64,000 bases of DNA, taken from the NCBI RefSeq assembly GCF_007483665.1, contig NZ_ML660189.1, positions 62,001-126,000 on the forward strand, written 5' to 3'. Position numbers and translations under genes: made by a program. Source of the stretch: Catellatospora sichuanensis (lineage in GTDB: Bacteria; Actinomycetota; Actinomycetes; Mycobacteriales; Micromonosporaceae). Of the stretch, positions 55,470 through 63,901 are shown piece after piece. Under the pieces are notes generated by a model. The model did not search any database, had not been told where the DNA came from, and worked only from the letters and a program-made list of their open reading frames with translations. Numbering within the stretch: position 1 is the first letter of the stretch; every line of letters starts with the position of its first letter.

Positions 55470-56372
55470 GTGACGATCTCCTTCGCGCCCGGGGCGTACA
55501 CCGTCCATGCGCCCGCCACCAGCGCCAACCTCGGACCGGGCTTCGACGCCCTGGGCCTGGCGCTCGACCTCTGCGACGAGGTCACCGCCTGGGTGGCCGA
55601 CGACGGCAAGACGACCGTCGAGGTGACCGGTGAGGGCGCGGGCGAGCTGCCCCAGGACGACACCCACCTGGTCGTACGCGCGATGCGGGAGACGTTCGGC
55701 GAGCTGGGCGCCCAGCCCGTCGGCCTGGGCCTGCGCTGCGTCAACCGGATCCCGCAGGCGCGCGGCATGGGCTCCTCCAGCGCCGCGATCACGGCCGGGG
55801 TGACCCTGGCCAACGCGCTGACCGGCGGGCGGCTGACCCGGGCCGACGAGGTGCGCATCGCGGGCCGGATCGAGGGGCACCCGGACAACATCGCGCCGTG
55901 CCTGCTGGGCGGCTTCACGATCGCCTGGACCGAGGCGGGCGGGGCGCGTGCCGTGGCGCTGCCGGTGGCCGCGGAGATCCGGCCGACGGTGTTCGTGCCC
56001 GCCGTACGCGGCCTGACCGCCCACGCACGCGCCGCGCTGCCGGCCACCGTGCCGCACACCGACGCCGCCTTCAACGCGGGCCGGGCGGCACTGCTGACCC
56101 ATGCGCTGACCGGCGCCCCGGGCCTGCTCTTCGCGGCCACCGAGGACCGCCTCCACCAGGGCTACCGGGCTGCGGGAATGCCGGAGACCGCCGCGCTGGT
56201 TGCACAGCTCCGGGAGGCCGGCGTCGCCGCCGTGGTGAGCGGGGCCGGGCCGAGCGTGCTGGCGCTTTCAGCCGTGCCGTCCGGTTTCGAGGCCGGCGGG
56301 AGTTGGTTGGCACACACTCTTGCGGTGTTCGCTGGTGGCGCCCGCGTTTCGGCGGGTAGGATCCCTGGTTAG
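55470..56372 (+). CDS. thrB: Homoserine kinase
   Basis: This 300-aa GHMP kinase phosphorylates homoserine with ATP, providing the substrate of ThrC. VHAPATSANLGPGFDALGLAL (motif 1), IPQARGMGSSSAAITAGV (ATP phosphate loop, about 100) and VVSGAGPSVLALSA (motif 3) are present. I start at GTG 55470 because the N-terminus then fits the family and TAnnnT spacing is right; ATG 55461 adds three residues. thrB is separated from thrC by about 3.2 kb of transporter and SPFH genes. Confidence 0.95.
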   Translation: MTISFAPGAYTVHAPATSANLGPGFDALGLALDLCDEVTAWVADDGKTTVEVTGEGAGELPQDDTHLVVRAMRETFGELGAQPVGLGLRCVNRIPQARGMGSSSAAITAGVTLANALTGGRLTRADEVRIAGRIEGHPDNIAPCLLGGFTIAWTEAGGARAVALPVAAEIRPTVFVPAVRGLTAHARAALPATVPHTDAAFNAGRAALLTHALTGAPGLLFAATEDRLHQGYRAAGMPETAALVAQLREAGVAAVVSGAGPSVLALSAVPSGFEAGGSWLAHTLAVFAGGARVSAGRIPG

Positions 56373-56755
56373 AAACCGGGGCGTATCACCTGTCTTTTGC
56401 AGCATTTCAGACACGCCGAGTAGCCCGGTGTTGCCGCTGGTCTCAGTCGTTGATTACGCTCTAGGCAGCACAGCCGCGAAGCGCCCGATCTTGCGGGGCG
56501 GCGCAACCGGAGCTCGGTTCAGACGGATACGTTCGCCAAACGGCCGTCCACCCCCAGTCCTATGCCTGCCGCAGACTGATCGCACGCTCCAGGCGTGTCC
56601 ACGCCGTCGTATGTGGACGGTGGCGGAACGTCGTCGTGACTGCGCAAAAACTCCCGTAGCGCTCTGGATGAGCACCACGGGTTTCCGAGGCCGCCCGGCC
56701 GCCAACTGTCGCAAGAAGACCCGGGCAGCCCCGGCCAATCGAGGGAAGGAATCCA
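56373..56755 (+). other. Long untranslated leader of rho
   Basis: This 383-nt gap before the rho start holds no gene that I can see. A TAGGAT hexamer at 56357-56362, at the end of thrB, may be the rho promoter -10. If so, the leader is nearly 400 nt and could be a self-control site, as known for E. coli rho; that is inference. Confidence 0.4.
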
Positions 56756-58663
56756 TTGAGCGACACCACCGACATGACGTCGGATGTCTCCCACGTCGCT
56801 GACGACGCCTCCACCGGCCGGCGCCGCCGCTCCGCCGGCAGCGGTCTCTCCGCGAAGCTGCTGCCTGAGTTGCAGACCATGGCAGCGGGGTTGGGTATCA
56901 CGGGCACCGCACGCATGCGCAAGGGCGAGCTGATCGCCGCGATCACGGCCAGCCAGGGCGGTGGCGCACCGCGCCCCCGTGCTGACGTAGCCGCGGCCGC
57001 TGCTCCGGCTCGCGAGGAGGTGCGGGCCGAGGTCCGCGAGGCAGCGGGCGAGCCCGCGCCGACAGCAGCCGAGGGCACCGAGCCGCGTGGCGAGCGTCGT
57101 AGCCGCCGCAACGCTCCGGAGCCCCGTGGTGAGGCGGAGGCACCGGCCGAGGGCCGCGAGAACCGTCGCGAGTCCCGCCGTGAGCGTGCCGAGCGCGGTG
57201 ACCGTCCCGAGCGTGCCGAGCGCGGCGACCGTCCCGAGCGTGCCGAGCGCAACGCCGAGCGCGGGGAACGTCCCGAGCGTGGTGACCGTCCCGAGCGCGG
57301 GGAACGTGCCGAGCGCGGCGACCGGCCGGAGCGCGGGGAGCGTACCGCCGACCGCGGCAACGACCGTGGCGCCGACCGCGGCCCCGACCGGGGCGGCTTC
57401 GACGGCGACGAGGACGGCGACGGCCGTCGCGGCCGGCGCAGCCGGTTCCGTGACCGCCGCCGAGGCCGCGAGCGTGGCGAGACGGTCGGCGCGAGCGGTG
57501 GCGGCGGCGAGCCGCACGTGGGTGAGGACGACGTGCTCGTGCCGGTCGCCGGCATCGTCGACGTCCTGGACAACTACGCCTTCGTGCGCACCACCGGCTA
57601 CCTCTCCGGCCCCAACGACGTCTACGTGTCGATGTCGCAGGTGAAGAAGTACGGCCTGCGCCGCGGCGACGCCATCACCGGCGCCGTCAAGGCCAGCCCG
57701 CGGGACGGCGAGCAGCGGCGGGACAAGTACAACCCGCTGGTGCGCCTGGACACCGTCAACGGCATGGAGCCCGAGGAGGCCCGCCGCCGTGGCGAGTTCT
57801 ACAAGCTCACTCCGCTGTACCCGCAGGACCGCCTGCGTCTGGAGACCGAGCCGCACATCCTCACCACCCGGGTCATCGACCTGGTCATGCCGATCGGCAA
57901 GGGCCAGCGTGCGCTGATCGTGTCCCCGCCCAAGGCCGGCAAGACCATGGTCCTGCAGGCGCTGGCGAACGCGATCACGACGAACAACCCGGAGTGCCAC
58001 CTGATGGTGGTGCTGGTGGACGAGCGGCCTGAAGAGGTCACCGACATGCAGCGCTCGGTCAAGGGCGAGGTCATCGCCTCGACGTTCGACCGGCCGCCGC
58101 AGGACCACACCACCGTCGCCGAGCTGGCGATCGAGCGGGCCAAGCGCCTGGTCGAGCTGGGTCACGACGTGGTGGTGCTGCTGGACTCGATCACGCGTCT
58201 GGGCCGGGCCTACAACCTGGCCGCGCCGGCCTCCGGCCGCATCCTGTCCGGTGGTATCGACTCGACCGCGCTGTACCCGCCCAAGCGCTTCCTCGGCGCT
58301 GCCCGCAACATCGAGAACGGCGGTTCGCTCACCATCCTCGCCACGGCGCTGGTGGAGACGGGCTCCATGATGGACACGGTCATCTTCGAGGAGTTCAAGG
58401 GCACGGGTAACGCCGAGCTCAAGCTCGACCGGAAGATCGCCGACAAGCGCATCTTCCCGGCCATCGACATCGACCCGTCCGGCACCCGCAAGGAGGAGAT
58501 CCTGCTGGCGCCGGAGGAGCTGGTCATCGTGCACAAGCTCCGCAAGGTCCTGCACTCGCTGGACTCGCAGGCGGCCCTGGATCTGCTGCTCGACAAGCTC
58601 AAGCAGACCCGGACCAACATCGAGTTCCTGATGCAGATCGCGAAGTCCACTCCCAACGAGTGA
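56756..58663 (+). CDS. rho: Transcription termination factor Rho
   Basis: This 635-aa RNA-dependent ATPase ends transcription. N-terminal helix bundle (LSAKLLPELQTMAAGLGITG) is followed by a long low-complexity insert (about 75-255) rich in Arg, Glu, Asp and Gly with repeated ERGDRPER units. The cold-shock RNA-binding domain is VAGIVDVLDNYAFVRTTGYL. The ATPase has VSPPKAGKTMVL (Walker A, about 390), VVLVDERPEEVTDM and the R-loop region DSITRLGRAYNL. TTG start with GGGAAGGA 6 nt away. Large inserts at this point are known in actinobacterial Rho. Confidence 0.97.
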   Translation: MSDTTDMTSDVSHVADDASTGRRRRSAGSGLSAKLLPELQTMAAGLGITGTARMRKGELIAAITASQGGGAPRPRADVAAAAAPAREEVRAEVREAAGEPAPTAAEGTEPRGERRSRRNAPEPRGEAEAPAEGRENRRESRRERAERGDRPERAERGDRPERAERNAERGERPERGDRPERGERAERGDRPERGERTADRGNDRGADRGPDRGGFDGDEDGDGRRGRRSRFRDRRRGRERGETVGASGGGGEPHVGEDDVLVPVAGIVDVLDNYAFVRTTGYLSGPNDVYVSMSQVKKYGLRRGDAITGAVKASPRDGEQRRDKYNPLVRLDTVNGMEPEEARRRGEFYKLTPLYPQDRLRLETEPHILTTRVIDLVMPIGKGQRALIVSPPKAGKTMVLQALANAITTNNPECHLMVVLVDERPEEVTDMQRSVKGEVIASTFDRPPQDHTTVAELAIERAKRLVELGHDVVVLLDSITRLGRAYNLAAPASGRILSGGIDSTALYPPKRFLGAARNIENGGSLTILATALVETGSMMDTVIFEEFKGTGNAELKLDRKIADKRIFPAIDIDPSGTRKEEILLAPEELVIVHKLRKVLHSLDSQAALDLLLDKLKQTRTNIEFLMQIAKSTPNE

Positions 58664-58681
58664 GCTGAGCGCAGCGACATG

Positions 58682-58711
58682 AAGGGCCGGCACCGCGAGG
58701 TGCCGGCCCTT
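58682..58711. terminator. Terminator after rho
   Basis: A 13-bp perfect stem with GCGA loop is followed by TTTC on the plus strand, between the convergent rho and hydrolase genes. Confidence 0.85.
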
Positions 58712-58725
58712 TCGCGTGTACGGGA

Positions 58726-59415
58726 TCAGCCCGCCGCGGCCTCGACGATCAGGTCGGTCACCGGGCCGGGCAGCGAGGCGAGCGAGGCGTGGCCCGCGTC
58801 CAGCTCGACGGTCCGCCGGGGGCCCATGCGCTCGGCCATCCGGCGCTGGTTGTCCGGATTGATCATGCGGTCCTGGGTGGAGACCTGATACCAGGTGGGC
58901 TTGGCCCGCCAGGCGGGCGCGGTGATCGTGTCGCCGAAGGTGGAGGCCAGCGGCGCCTTCTGGGTCACCGCCATGACCAGGGCCTCGTCGGCGGGCAGGT
59001 CCTGGCAGAAGCTCTCGTGGAACTTGTCCTGGCGGATCCACAGGTAGCCGTCGGAGTCGGGCGGCCCGACGTTCGCGATGGCCGCGGGCGGCATATCCTG
59101 GGTGACCTGGCCGGGGCTCTCCCCGGCGTCGGGCGCGAACGCCGCGATGTAGACCAGGCCGGTCACGTTGGGCAGGTCCCCGGCCTCGGAGAGCACCGCG
59201 CCGCCGTAGGAGTGGCCGACGAGCAGCACCGGCCCCGGCACCTGGCGCACCATGCGGCGGGTGCGCTCGGCGTCGTCGGCCAGCGAGGTGAGCGGGTTCT
59301 CCACGGCACGCAGCGCGTCGTAACCGCGGCGGTGCAGTTCGACGATGACCTTGGCCCAGTGGGCCGCGCCGCCCCAGAACCCGTGGACCAGGACGATGGT
59401 CGGCTTGTCTGCCAT
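58726..59415 (-). CDS. Alpha/beta hydrolase
   Basis: This 229-aa hydrolase has the oxyanion-hole start IVLVHGFWGGAAHW, the nucleophile Ser69 in LLVGHSYGGAVLS and the catalytic His near 209 in ELDAGHASLAS. The family resembles small esterase-like proteins of soil bacteria such as those named SalL-type or haloperoxidase-like; substrate unknown. No ribosome site; TAGCCT ends 6 nt before the ATG, so the message is likely leaderless. No signal peptide. Confidence 0.9.
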   Translation of the reverse strand: MADKPTIVLVHGFWGGAAHWAKVIVELHRRGYDALRAVENPLTSLADDAERTRRMVRQVPGPVLLVGHSYGGAVLSEAGDLPNVTGLVYIAAFAPDAGESPGQVTQDMPPAAIANVGPPDSDGYLWIRQDKFHESFCQDLPADEALVMAVTQKAPLASTFGDTITAPAWRAKPTWYQVSTQDRMINPDNQRRMAERMGPRRTVELDAGHASLASLPGPVTDLIVEAAAG

Positions 59416-59421
59416 GTACCC

Positions 59422-59427
59422 AGGCTA
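59422..59427 (-). promoter_or_regulatory. -10 element for leaderless hydrolase gene
   Basis: TAGCCT on the minus strand ends 6 nt before the ATG at 59415. Confidence 0.5.
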
Positions 59428-59522
59428 GGTCCGGCAGAGCAGGCGCGTGGCCGGATCGCGAGCCTCCGGAACCAGTCCGGCATCGGGGGATGTGCAATTA
59501 CCTTTCGGGTTCTATTGTTTGT

Positions 59523-59539
59523 CTGAAGTTTTCCTTCAG
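59523..59539. promoter_or_regulatory. Short inverted repeat in AT-rich upstream region
   Basis: CTGAAG-TTTTC-CTTCAG lies 76 nt before the secreted NAGPA fusion gene in a local AT-rich patch. It may be an operator; the arms are only 6 bp. Confidence 0.25.
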
Positions 59540-59614
59540 GCATCCGCGCTGCCGCACGCGCCTCTCCGGATGGGACTGCACTGACGGCAGCACCCACACC
59601 CCCCGGGAGGAACC

Positions 59615-62600
59615 GTGCCTTCGCGAAGGCGGATACACCCCCTGCTCCTTGCCCTCACCACGCTCACCACGGCCGCCGCCACGGCCCTGTCACAGCCCGC
59701 CGTCGCGGCCGCACCTGCCCTCACCGGCACGGCGGCCGCGCTGCTCGGCCCGGCCGGGTCGGCGCAGGACGGCGACGTCGTGGTCGGCTCCGACTACGTG
59801 GACACCCCGACCAGCACCCGCCCCGTCGCCCCCGGGGTCACGCTGACCTCCTTCGACCGCTACGACGCCCGCGGCTTCCTGCGCGCCGACGCGCTCACCG
59901 TGGACCTGTCCGGCAGCGCCACCGTCGACTACGTGTTCCCGGGCGCGGTGGCGGCCACCCAGCCGCTGGCGCAGCAGCTGGCCGCCCGCGACGACAAGCG
60001 GGTCGTCGGCGCGGTCAACGGCGACTTCTTCGACATCAACAACTCGGGCGCGGCGCAGGGCGTCGGCATCCAGGGCGGCGAGCTGATCCAGGCCCCGCTC
60101 GCCGGGCACCACAAGGCCGTCGGCTTCACCTCCGGCGACGTGGGCCGCCTGGTGGAGGTGTACTTCGAGGGCACCGCCACGCCCGAGGGCGGCGCCCCGA
60201 TCACGCTCACCGGCTTCAACACCCACGCCCTGGGCGCGAACGCGGTCGGCGTGTTCACCGGGCTGTGGGGCGACTTCAGCCGCGCCCGGCCGGTGACCGG
60301 TGCGAGCCGGACCACCGAGGTCGTACTGCGCGGCGGCGTGGTCGAGTCGGTCTCGGCGACGCCGGGCAGCGGCCCCATCGCCGAGGGCGCCCAGGTGCTG
60401 CTGGGCCGTGAGGCGGGCGCGGACGCGCTGGCCGCGCTGACCCCGGGCACCCGGGTCACGGTCGCGTACCGGCCGCGCAGCTCCGACGGAGGCGAGCTGA
60501 CCACCGCCATCGGCGGCAACGCCTGGCTGCTGCGTGGCGGGCAGCTCGCCGACGGGGCGGTGGTCGACGCCGACAACCCGCGCACCGCGGTCGGCTTCGA
60601 CGCCACCGGCACGAAGATGTACCTGCTCACGGTGGACGGGCGGCAGGCCGACAGCCACGGGCTGACCCTGCGCGACCTGGCCGTGATGATGCAGCGGCTG
60701 GGCGCGCACGACGCGCTCAACCTCGACGGCGGAGGCTCGTCCACGATGCTGGCCCGCGAGCCCGGCACCGCCGTGCCGCAGCTCGAGAACGCGCCGTCCG
60801 ACGGCAGCGAGCGGCCCACGCCCAACGGCCTGGCGGTGCTGTCGCCGGTCGGCAGCGGGCGGCTGCACGGGTTCTGGGTGGAGACCGCGACCGCGCCGAT
60901 GGCCGCGCCCACGCTCAACGACGTACGCGGCGGGCGGCCGGACCGGGTGTTCCCCGGACACTCCCGCCGGCTGACCGCGGCGGGGTACGACGAGACCTAC
61001 GGCCCGGCCGCGGGCACTCCGTCCTGGAAGGTGTTCCCGGCCCTGTCCGGCCGGGTCGCCGACGGGTCGTTCCGTGGATTGCTGCCGGGCACGGCCACCG
61101 TCACCGCGTACCGCGGCCCGGCGACCGGGCAGCTCACCATGACCGTGCTGAACCGGCTGGAGCGGATCAGTCCCACCACTGGCCGGTTGTCGCTGGCCGG
61201 GGCGGGCAGCACCGGCGGCTTCGGCGTGCTCGGCTTCGACCGCGACGCGCTGAGCGCGCCGATCGAGGCCGACGAGGTCGAGCTGAGCTACGACACGTCG
61301 ATCGTGGACATCGTCCCGGACGGCGCGGGCGGCTTCCGGGTCACCGGCAAGGCCGACGGCGGCACCGTCGTCGAGCTGAAGGTCGACGGGAAGGCGACGC
61401 GGGTCGGCATCACCGTCGGCTCGCGCGAGGTGGTCGTGGCGAACTTCGACGACGCCGCCGCCTGGAAGTGCACCACCGCCCGCGCGACCTGCGCGGTCGC
61501 CGCCGTGCCTGGCCACGACGGGCTGGGCCTGCGCATGTCGTACGACTTCACGCAGTCCACCGGCACGCGTACCTCGTACGCCACCCCGCCCGCGCTCATC
61601 GAGCTGCCCGGGCAGCCGCTGGCCGTCAGCATGTGGGTCAACCCCGAGGCCGGGCGCGGCGAGTGGGCGCGGCTGCAGGTGTACGACGCCACCGGCGCGC
61701 TCGTTCCCGCGTTCAGCGGGCCGTACCTCACTAAGACGGGCTGGCAGAAGATCGAGTTCCCGGTGCCGGCCGGGCTGCAGCACCCGCTGAAGTTCCGCTG
61801 GTTCTACCCCGCGGAGGTCAAACCGGAGGCCTCCTACACCAACGCGATCGTCATCGACGACCTCGCGGTCAAGCTCCCCGCCACCATCGACGTGCCGGCC
61901 GACCCGGCGTACGAGCGGGACTTCGTGATCCGCGACGGCGCGGCGGCGGACGAGAAGTGGCGCTTCGCGGTCATGTCCGACGCCCAGTTCGTGGCCCGGA
62001 ACCCGGACAGTGACCTGGTCCGCAACGCCCGGCGTACGCTGCGCGAGATCAAGGCCGCCGCGCCGGACTTCCTCGTCATCAACGGCGACTTCGTGGACGA
62101 GGCCGCCCCGGCCGACATCGCGCTGGCCAAGCAGATCCTCGACGAGGAACTGGGCGGCACCCTGCCGTACTACTACGTGCCCGGCAACCACGAGATCATG
62201 GGACCGGGCAACCTGGACAACTGGCGGGCCGTGTTCGGCGAGACCCACCGCGTCGTCGACCACCGGGGCACCCGGTTCGTCATGCTCGACTCCGCCAAAG
62301 GCACGCTGCGCGGCGGCGGGTTCGACCAGGTCCTGATGCTGCGGCAGGCGCTCGACGAGGCGGCCGACGACCCGGCGATCGGCTCGGTCGCGGTCTTCTT
62401 CCACCACCCGCCCCGGGACCCCACTCCGGTGCAGGCCAGTGAGCTGGCCGAGGCGAAGGAGGTGGCCACCGTGGAGCGCTGGCTGGCCGACTTCCAGTGG
62501 ACCTCGGGCAAGGGCGCGGCGATGGTGAACAGCCACGTCGGCACGTTCGCGGCCAGCGAGGTCGACGGGGTGCCGTACCTGATCAACGGGAACTCGGGCA

Positions 62601-63034
62601 AGGCGCCGTCCACCTCGCCCGCCGAGGGCGGCTTCACCGGCTGGACGATGGTCGGCGTCGACCCGGTCAGCCCGCTGGAGTGGCTGGTTCCGCGCCTGTT
62701 CCCGCAGGCCGGGGTGGCGGACTGGTTCCACGCCGAGATCCGCCCGCACGTGGACGCGCTGGACCTGACCGCGCCTGCGACGCTCGCCGTCGGCGCGAGC
62801 GGGCCGGTGTCGGCCGTGGTCACCCAAGCCGGGCGAGCCGTGCCGGTGGCCTACCCGGTGTCCGCGGACTGGGCGGGAACGGTCCACATCGGGTCGGCCC
62901 GCACCGCGCCGCGCACCGCGGTGGCAACCTACGACCCGTCGACCGGCCTGCTCACGGCCCTCCGCCCCGGCACCGCCACCCTCACCGTCACCGTCAACGC
63001 CACCACCGCCACCACCTCGATCACCGTCCCCTAA
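59615..63034 (+). CDS. Secreted phosphodiester glycosidase (NAGPA) - metallophosphoesterase fusion
   Basis: This 1139-aa exported multidomain protein has a signal peptide (1-31). Residues about 60-410 form a NAGPA domain with VGAVNGDFFDINNSGAAQGV, AIGGNAWLLRGG and HDALNLDGGGSSTML. Ig-like regions (about 440-600) and a jelly-roll carbohydrate-binding-like domain (VVVANFDDAAAW to IVIDDLAVKLP, about 605-760) follow. The calcineurin-like phosphoesterase (about 785-1020) has VMSDAQF, INGDFVDE, VPGNHEIMG and FFHHPP; a final Ig-like domain ends the protein. It probably cleaves phosphodiester-linked glycans such as wall glycopolymers. GTG start after GGGAGGAACC. A gene of this size with both activities is uncommon. 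Confidence 0.88.
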   Translation: MPSRRRIHPLLLALTTLTTAAATALSQPAVAAAPALTGTAAALLGPAGSAQDGDVVVGSDYVDTPTSTRPVAPGVTLTSFDRYDARGFLRADALTVDLSGSATVDYVFPGAVAATQPLAQQLAARDDKRVVGAVNGDFFDINNSGAAQGVGIQGGELIQAPLAGHHKAVGFTSGDVGRLVEVYFEGTATPEGGAPITLTGFNTHALGANAVGVFTGLWGDFSRARPVTGASRTTEVVLRGGVVESVSATPGSGPIAEGAQVLLGREAGADALAALTPGTRVTVAYRPRSSDGGELTTAIGGNAWLLRGGQLADGAVVDADNPRTAVGFDATGTKMYLLTVDGRQADSHGLTLRDLAVMMQRLGAHDALNLDGGGSSTMLAREPGTAVPQLENAPSDGSERPTPNGLAVLSPVGSGRLHGFWVETATAPMAAPTLNDVRGGRPDRVFPGHSRRLTAAGYDETYGPAAGTPSWKVFPALSGRVADGSFRGLLPGTATVTAYRGPATGQLTMTVLNRLERISPTTGRLSLAGAGSTGGFGVLGFDRDALSAPIEADEVELSYDTSIVDIVPDGAGGFRVTGKADGGTVVELKVDGKATRVGITVGSREVVVANFDDAAAWKCTTARATCAVAAVPGHDGLGLRMSYDFTQSTGTRTSYATPPALIELPGQPLAVSMWVNPEAGRGEWARLQVYDATGALVPAFSGPYLTKTGWQKIEFPVPAGLQHPLKFRWFYPAEVKPEASYTNAIVIDDLAVKLPATIDVPADPAYERDFVIRDGAAADEKWRFAVMSDAQFVARNPDSDLVRNARRTLREIKAAAPDFLVINGDFVDEAAPADIALAKQILDEELGGTLPYYYVPGNHEIMGPGNLDNWRAVFGETHRVVDHRGTRFVMLDSAKGTLRGGGFDQVLMLRQALDEAADDPAIGSVAVFFHHPPRDPTPVQASELAEAKEVATVERWLADFQWTSGKGAAMVNSHVGTFAASEVDGVPYLINGNSGKAPSTSPAEGGFTGWTMVGVDPVSPLEWLVPRLFPQAGVADWFHAEIRPHVDALDLTAPATLAVGASGPVSAVVTQAGRAVPVAYPVSADWAGTVHIGSARTAPRTAVATYDPSTGLLTALRPGTATLTVTVNATTATTSITVP

Positions 63035-63105
63035 CCCCGACCCGACACCCCCCACCCCCGTCCTCGCCTCCCGGCCCCACCGCGCGGCCGGGCCGATCCG
63101 AGCGG

Positions 63106-63164
63106 CAACTCTCAAGGACTCGCGGCCTCAGATGCGCTCTGAGGCCGCGAGTCCTCAAGAGTTG
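63106..63164. repeat. Dispersed palindrome B, copy 2
   Basis: 27-bp arms (63106-63132, 63138-63164; two mismatches), sharing the CAACTCTCAAGGACT-CGCGGCC unit with the copy at 55297. It lies after the fusion gene and before the Uma2 gene. Confidence 0.75.
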
Positions 63165-63219
63165 CGCAGGGCCTGGTGGTCGCCGCGGTCGCTGGACGGC
63201 GGCGGCGGATGGTTGCCGG

Positions 63220-63807
63220 TCAGGGGATGAGGTCGGTGATGGGGATGGTGGCCCAGTCGAGGCGGGGGACCGAGATGTGGTCGCCGGAGTGGAAGACGCC
63301 GGTGGACTCGTACACGTCGGTCTCGTCGAGCTGGTAGGTGTGCACCACGAGTTCCGGTAGCGGCTCGATGCGCCAGTAGCAGGGGATGCCGGCGTCGGCG
63401 TACTCGGCGGGCTTGTGTTTGCGGTCGGCGGTCTGCGTGCCCGGGCTGACGATCTCGACGGCGAGCAGCACGGCCTTGGGCGGGAAGCTGAACCAGTCGA
63501 GGTTCACCGCGTCCCGGCGCACCACCAGCACGTCGGGGTTGCGCCGGTGGTCGTCGGCGAGGCGGATCTCCTGCTCGTGCAGCGCGGTCAGGTGCTCCGG
63601 GCACCGGCGGAGCAGGCTGTTCACGAGCCTCATCATGACGATCTGGTGCCGGGCTGTGGGGGGCGTCATGACGTGCAGCACTCCGTCCACGAGCTCGATC
63701 CGGGAATCCGGGGGCAGGGCGTCGTACTCGTCAGGGGTGACCGTCACCGCGCTCGGCAGCGTGATGTGCGCCCCGTCCTGGGCGACCTTCGGCAACGGCC
63801 TGCTCAT
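63220..63807 (-). CDS. Uma2-family (DUF820) PD-(D/E)XK protein
   Basis: This 195-aa protein has the Uma2 features SRIELVDGVLHVMTPPTARH at the start, NPDVLVVRRDAVN with the catalytic Asp, and VLLAVEIVSPGTQTADRKHK, whose E-I-V-S-P supplies the second acid and Lys. The family has a restriction-endonuclease-like fold and is abundant in cyanobacteria and actinobacteria, but its role is not settled. GAGGACGAG lies just before the ATG. Flanked by palindromic repeats at 63106 and 63843. Confidence 0.9.
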   Translation of the reverse strand: MSRPLPKVAQDGAHITLPSAVTVTPDEYDALPPDSRIELVDGVLHVMTPPTARHQIVMMRLVNSLLRRCPEHLTALHEQEIRLADDHRRNPDVLVVRRDAVNLDWFSFPPKAVLLAVEIVSPGTQTADRKHKPAEYADAGIPCYWRIEPLPELVVHTYQLDETDVYESTGVFHSGDHISVPRLDWATIPITDLIP

Positions 63808-63842
63808 CTCGTCCTCTCACACCGACATCTGTCCATCCATGT

Positions 63843-63893
63843 TAAGAAGGGCACCTTCCTCTACCAATAGCGATAAGAAGGTGCCCTTCCTTA
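63843..63893. repeat. Dispersed palindrome A, copy 2
   Basis: Arms TAAGAAGGGCACCTTCCT (63843-63860) and AGAAGGTGCCCTTCCTTA (63876-63893) with a 15-nt centre containing TACCAATAGCGAT. Related to the palindrome at 6976-7024. Confidence 0.75.
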
Positions 63894-63901
63894 GGGGAGG
63901 G

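Noticed and set aside
57178-57345. Tandem repeats in rho considered as a CRISPR or minisatellite
   Set aside because: They keep the reading frame and encode a charged linker; no spacer pattern and no cas genes.
59690-63115. Open frame of 1141 codons antisense to the NAGPA fusion
   Set aside because: Same composition bias as other shadows; the plus strand has signal peptide, RBS and catalytic motifs.
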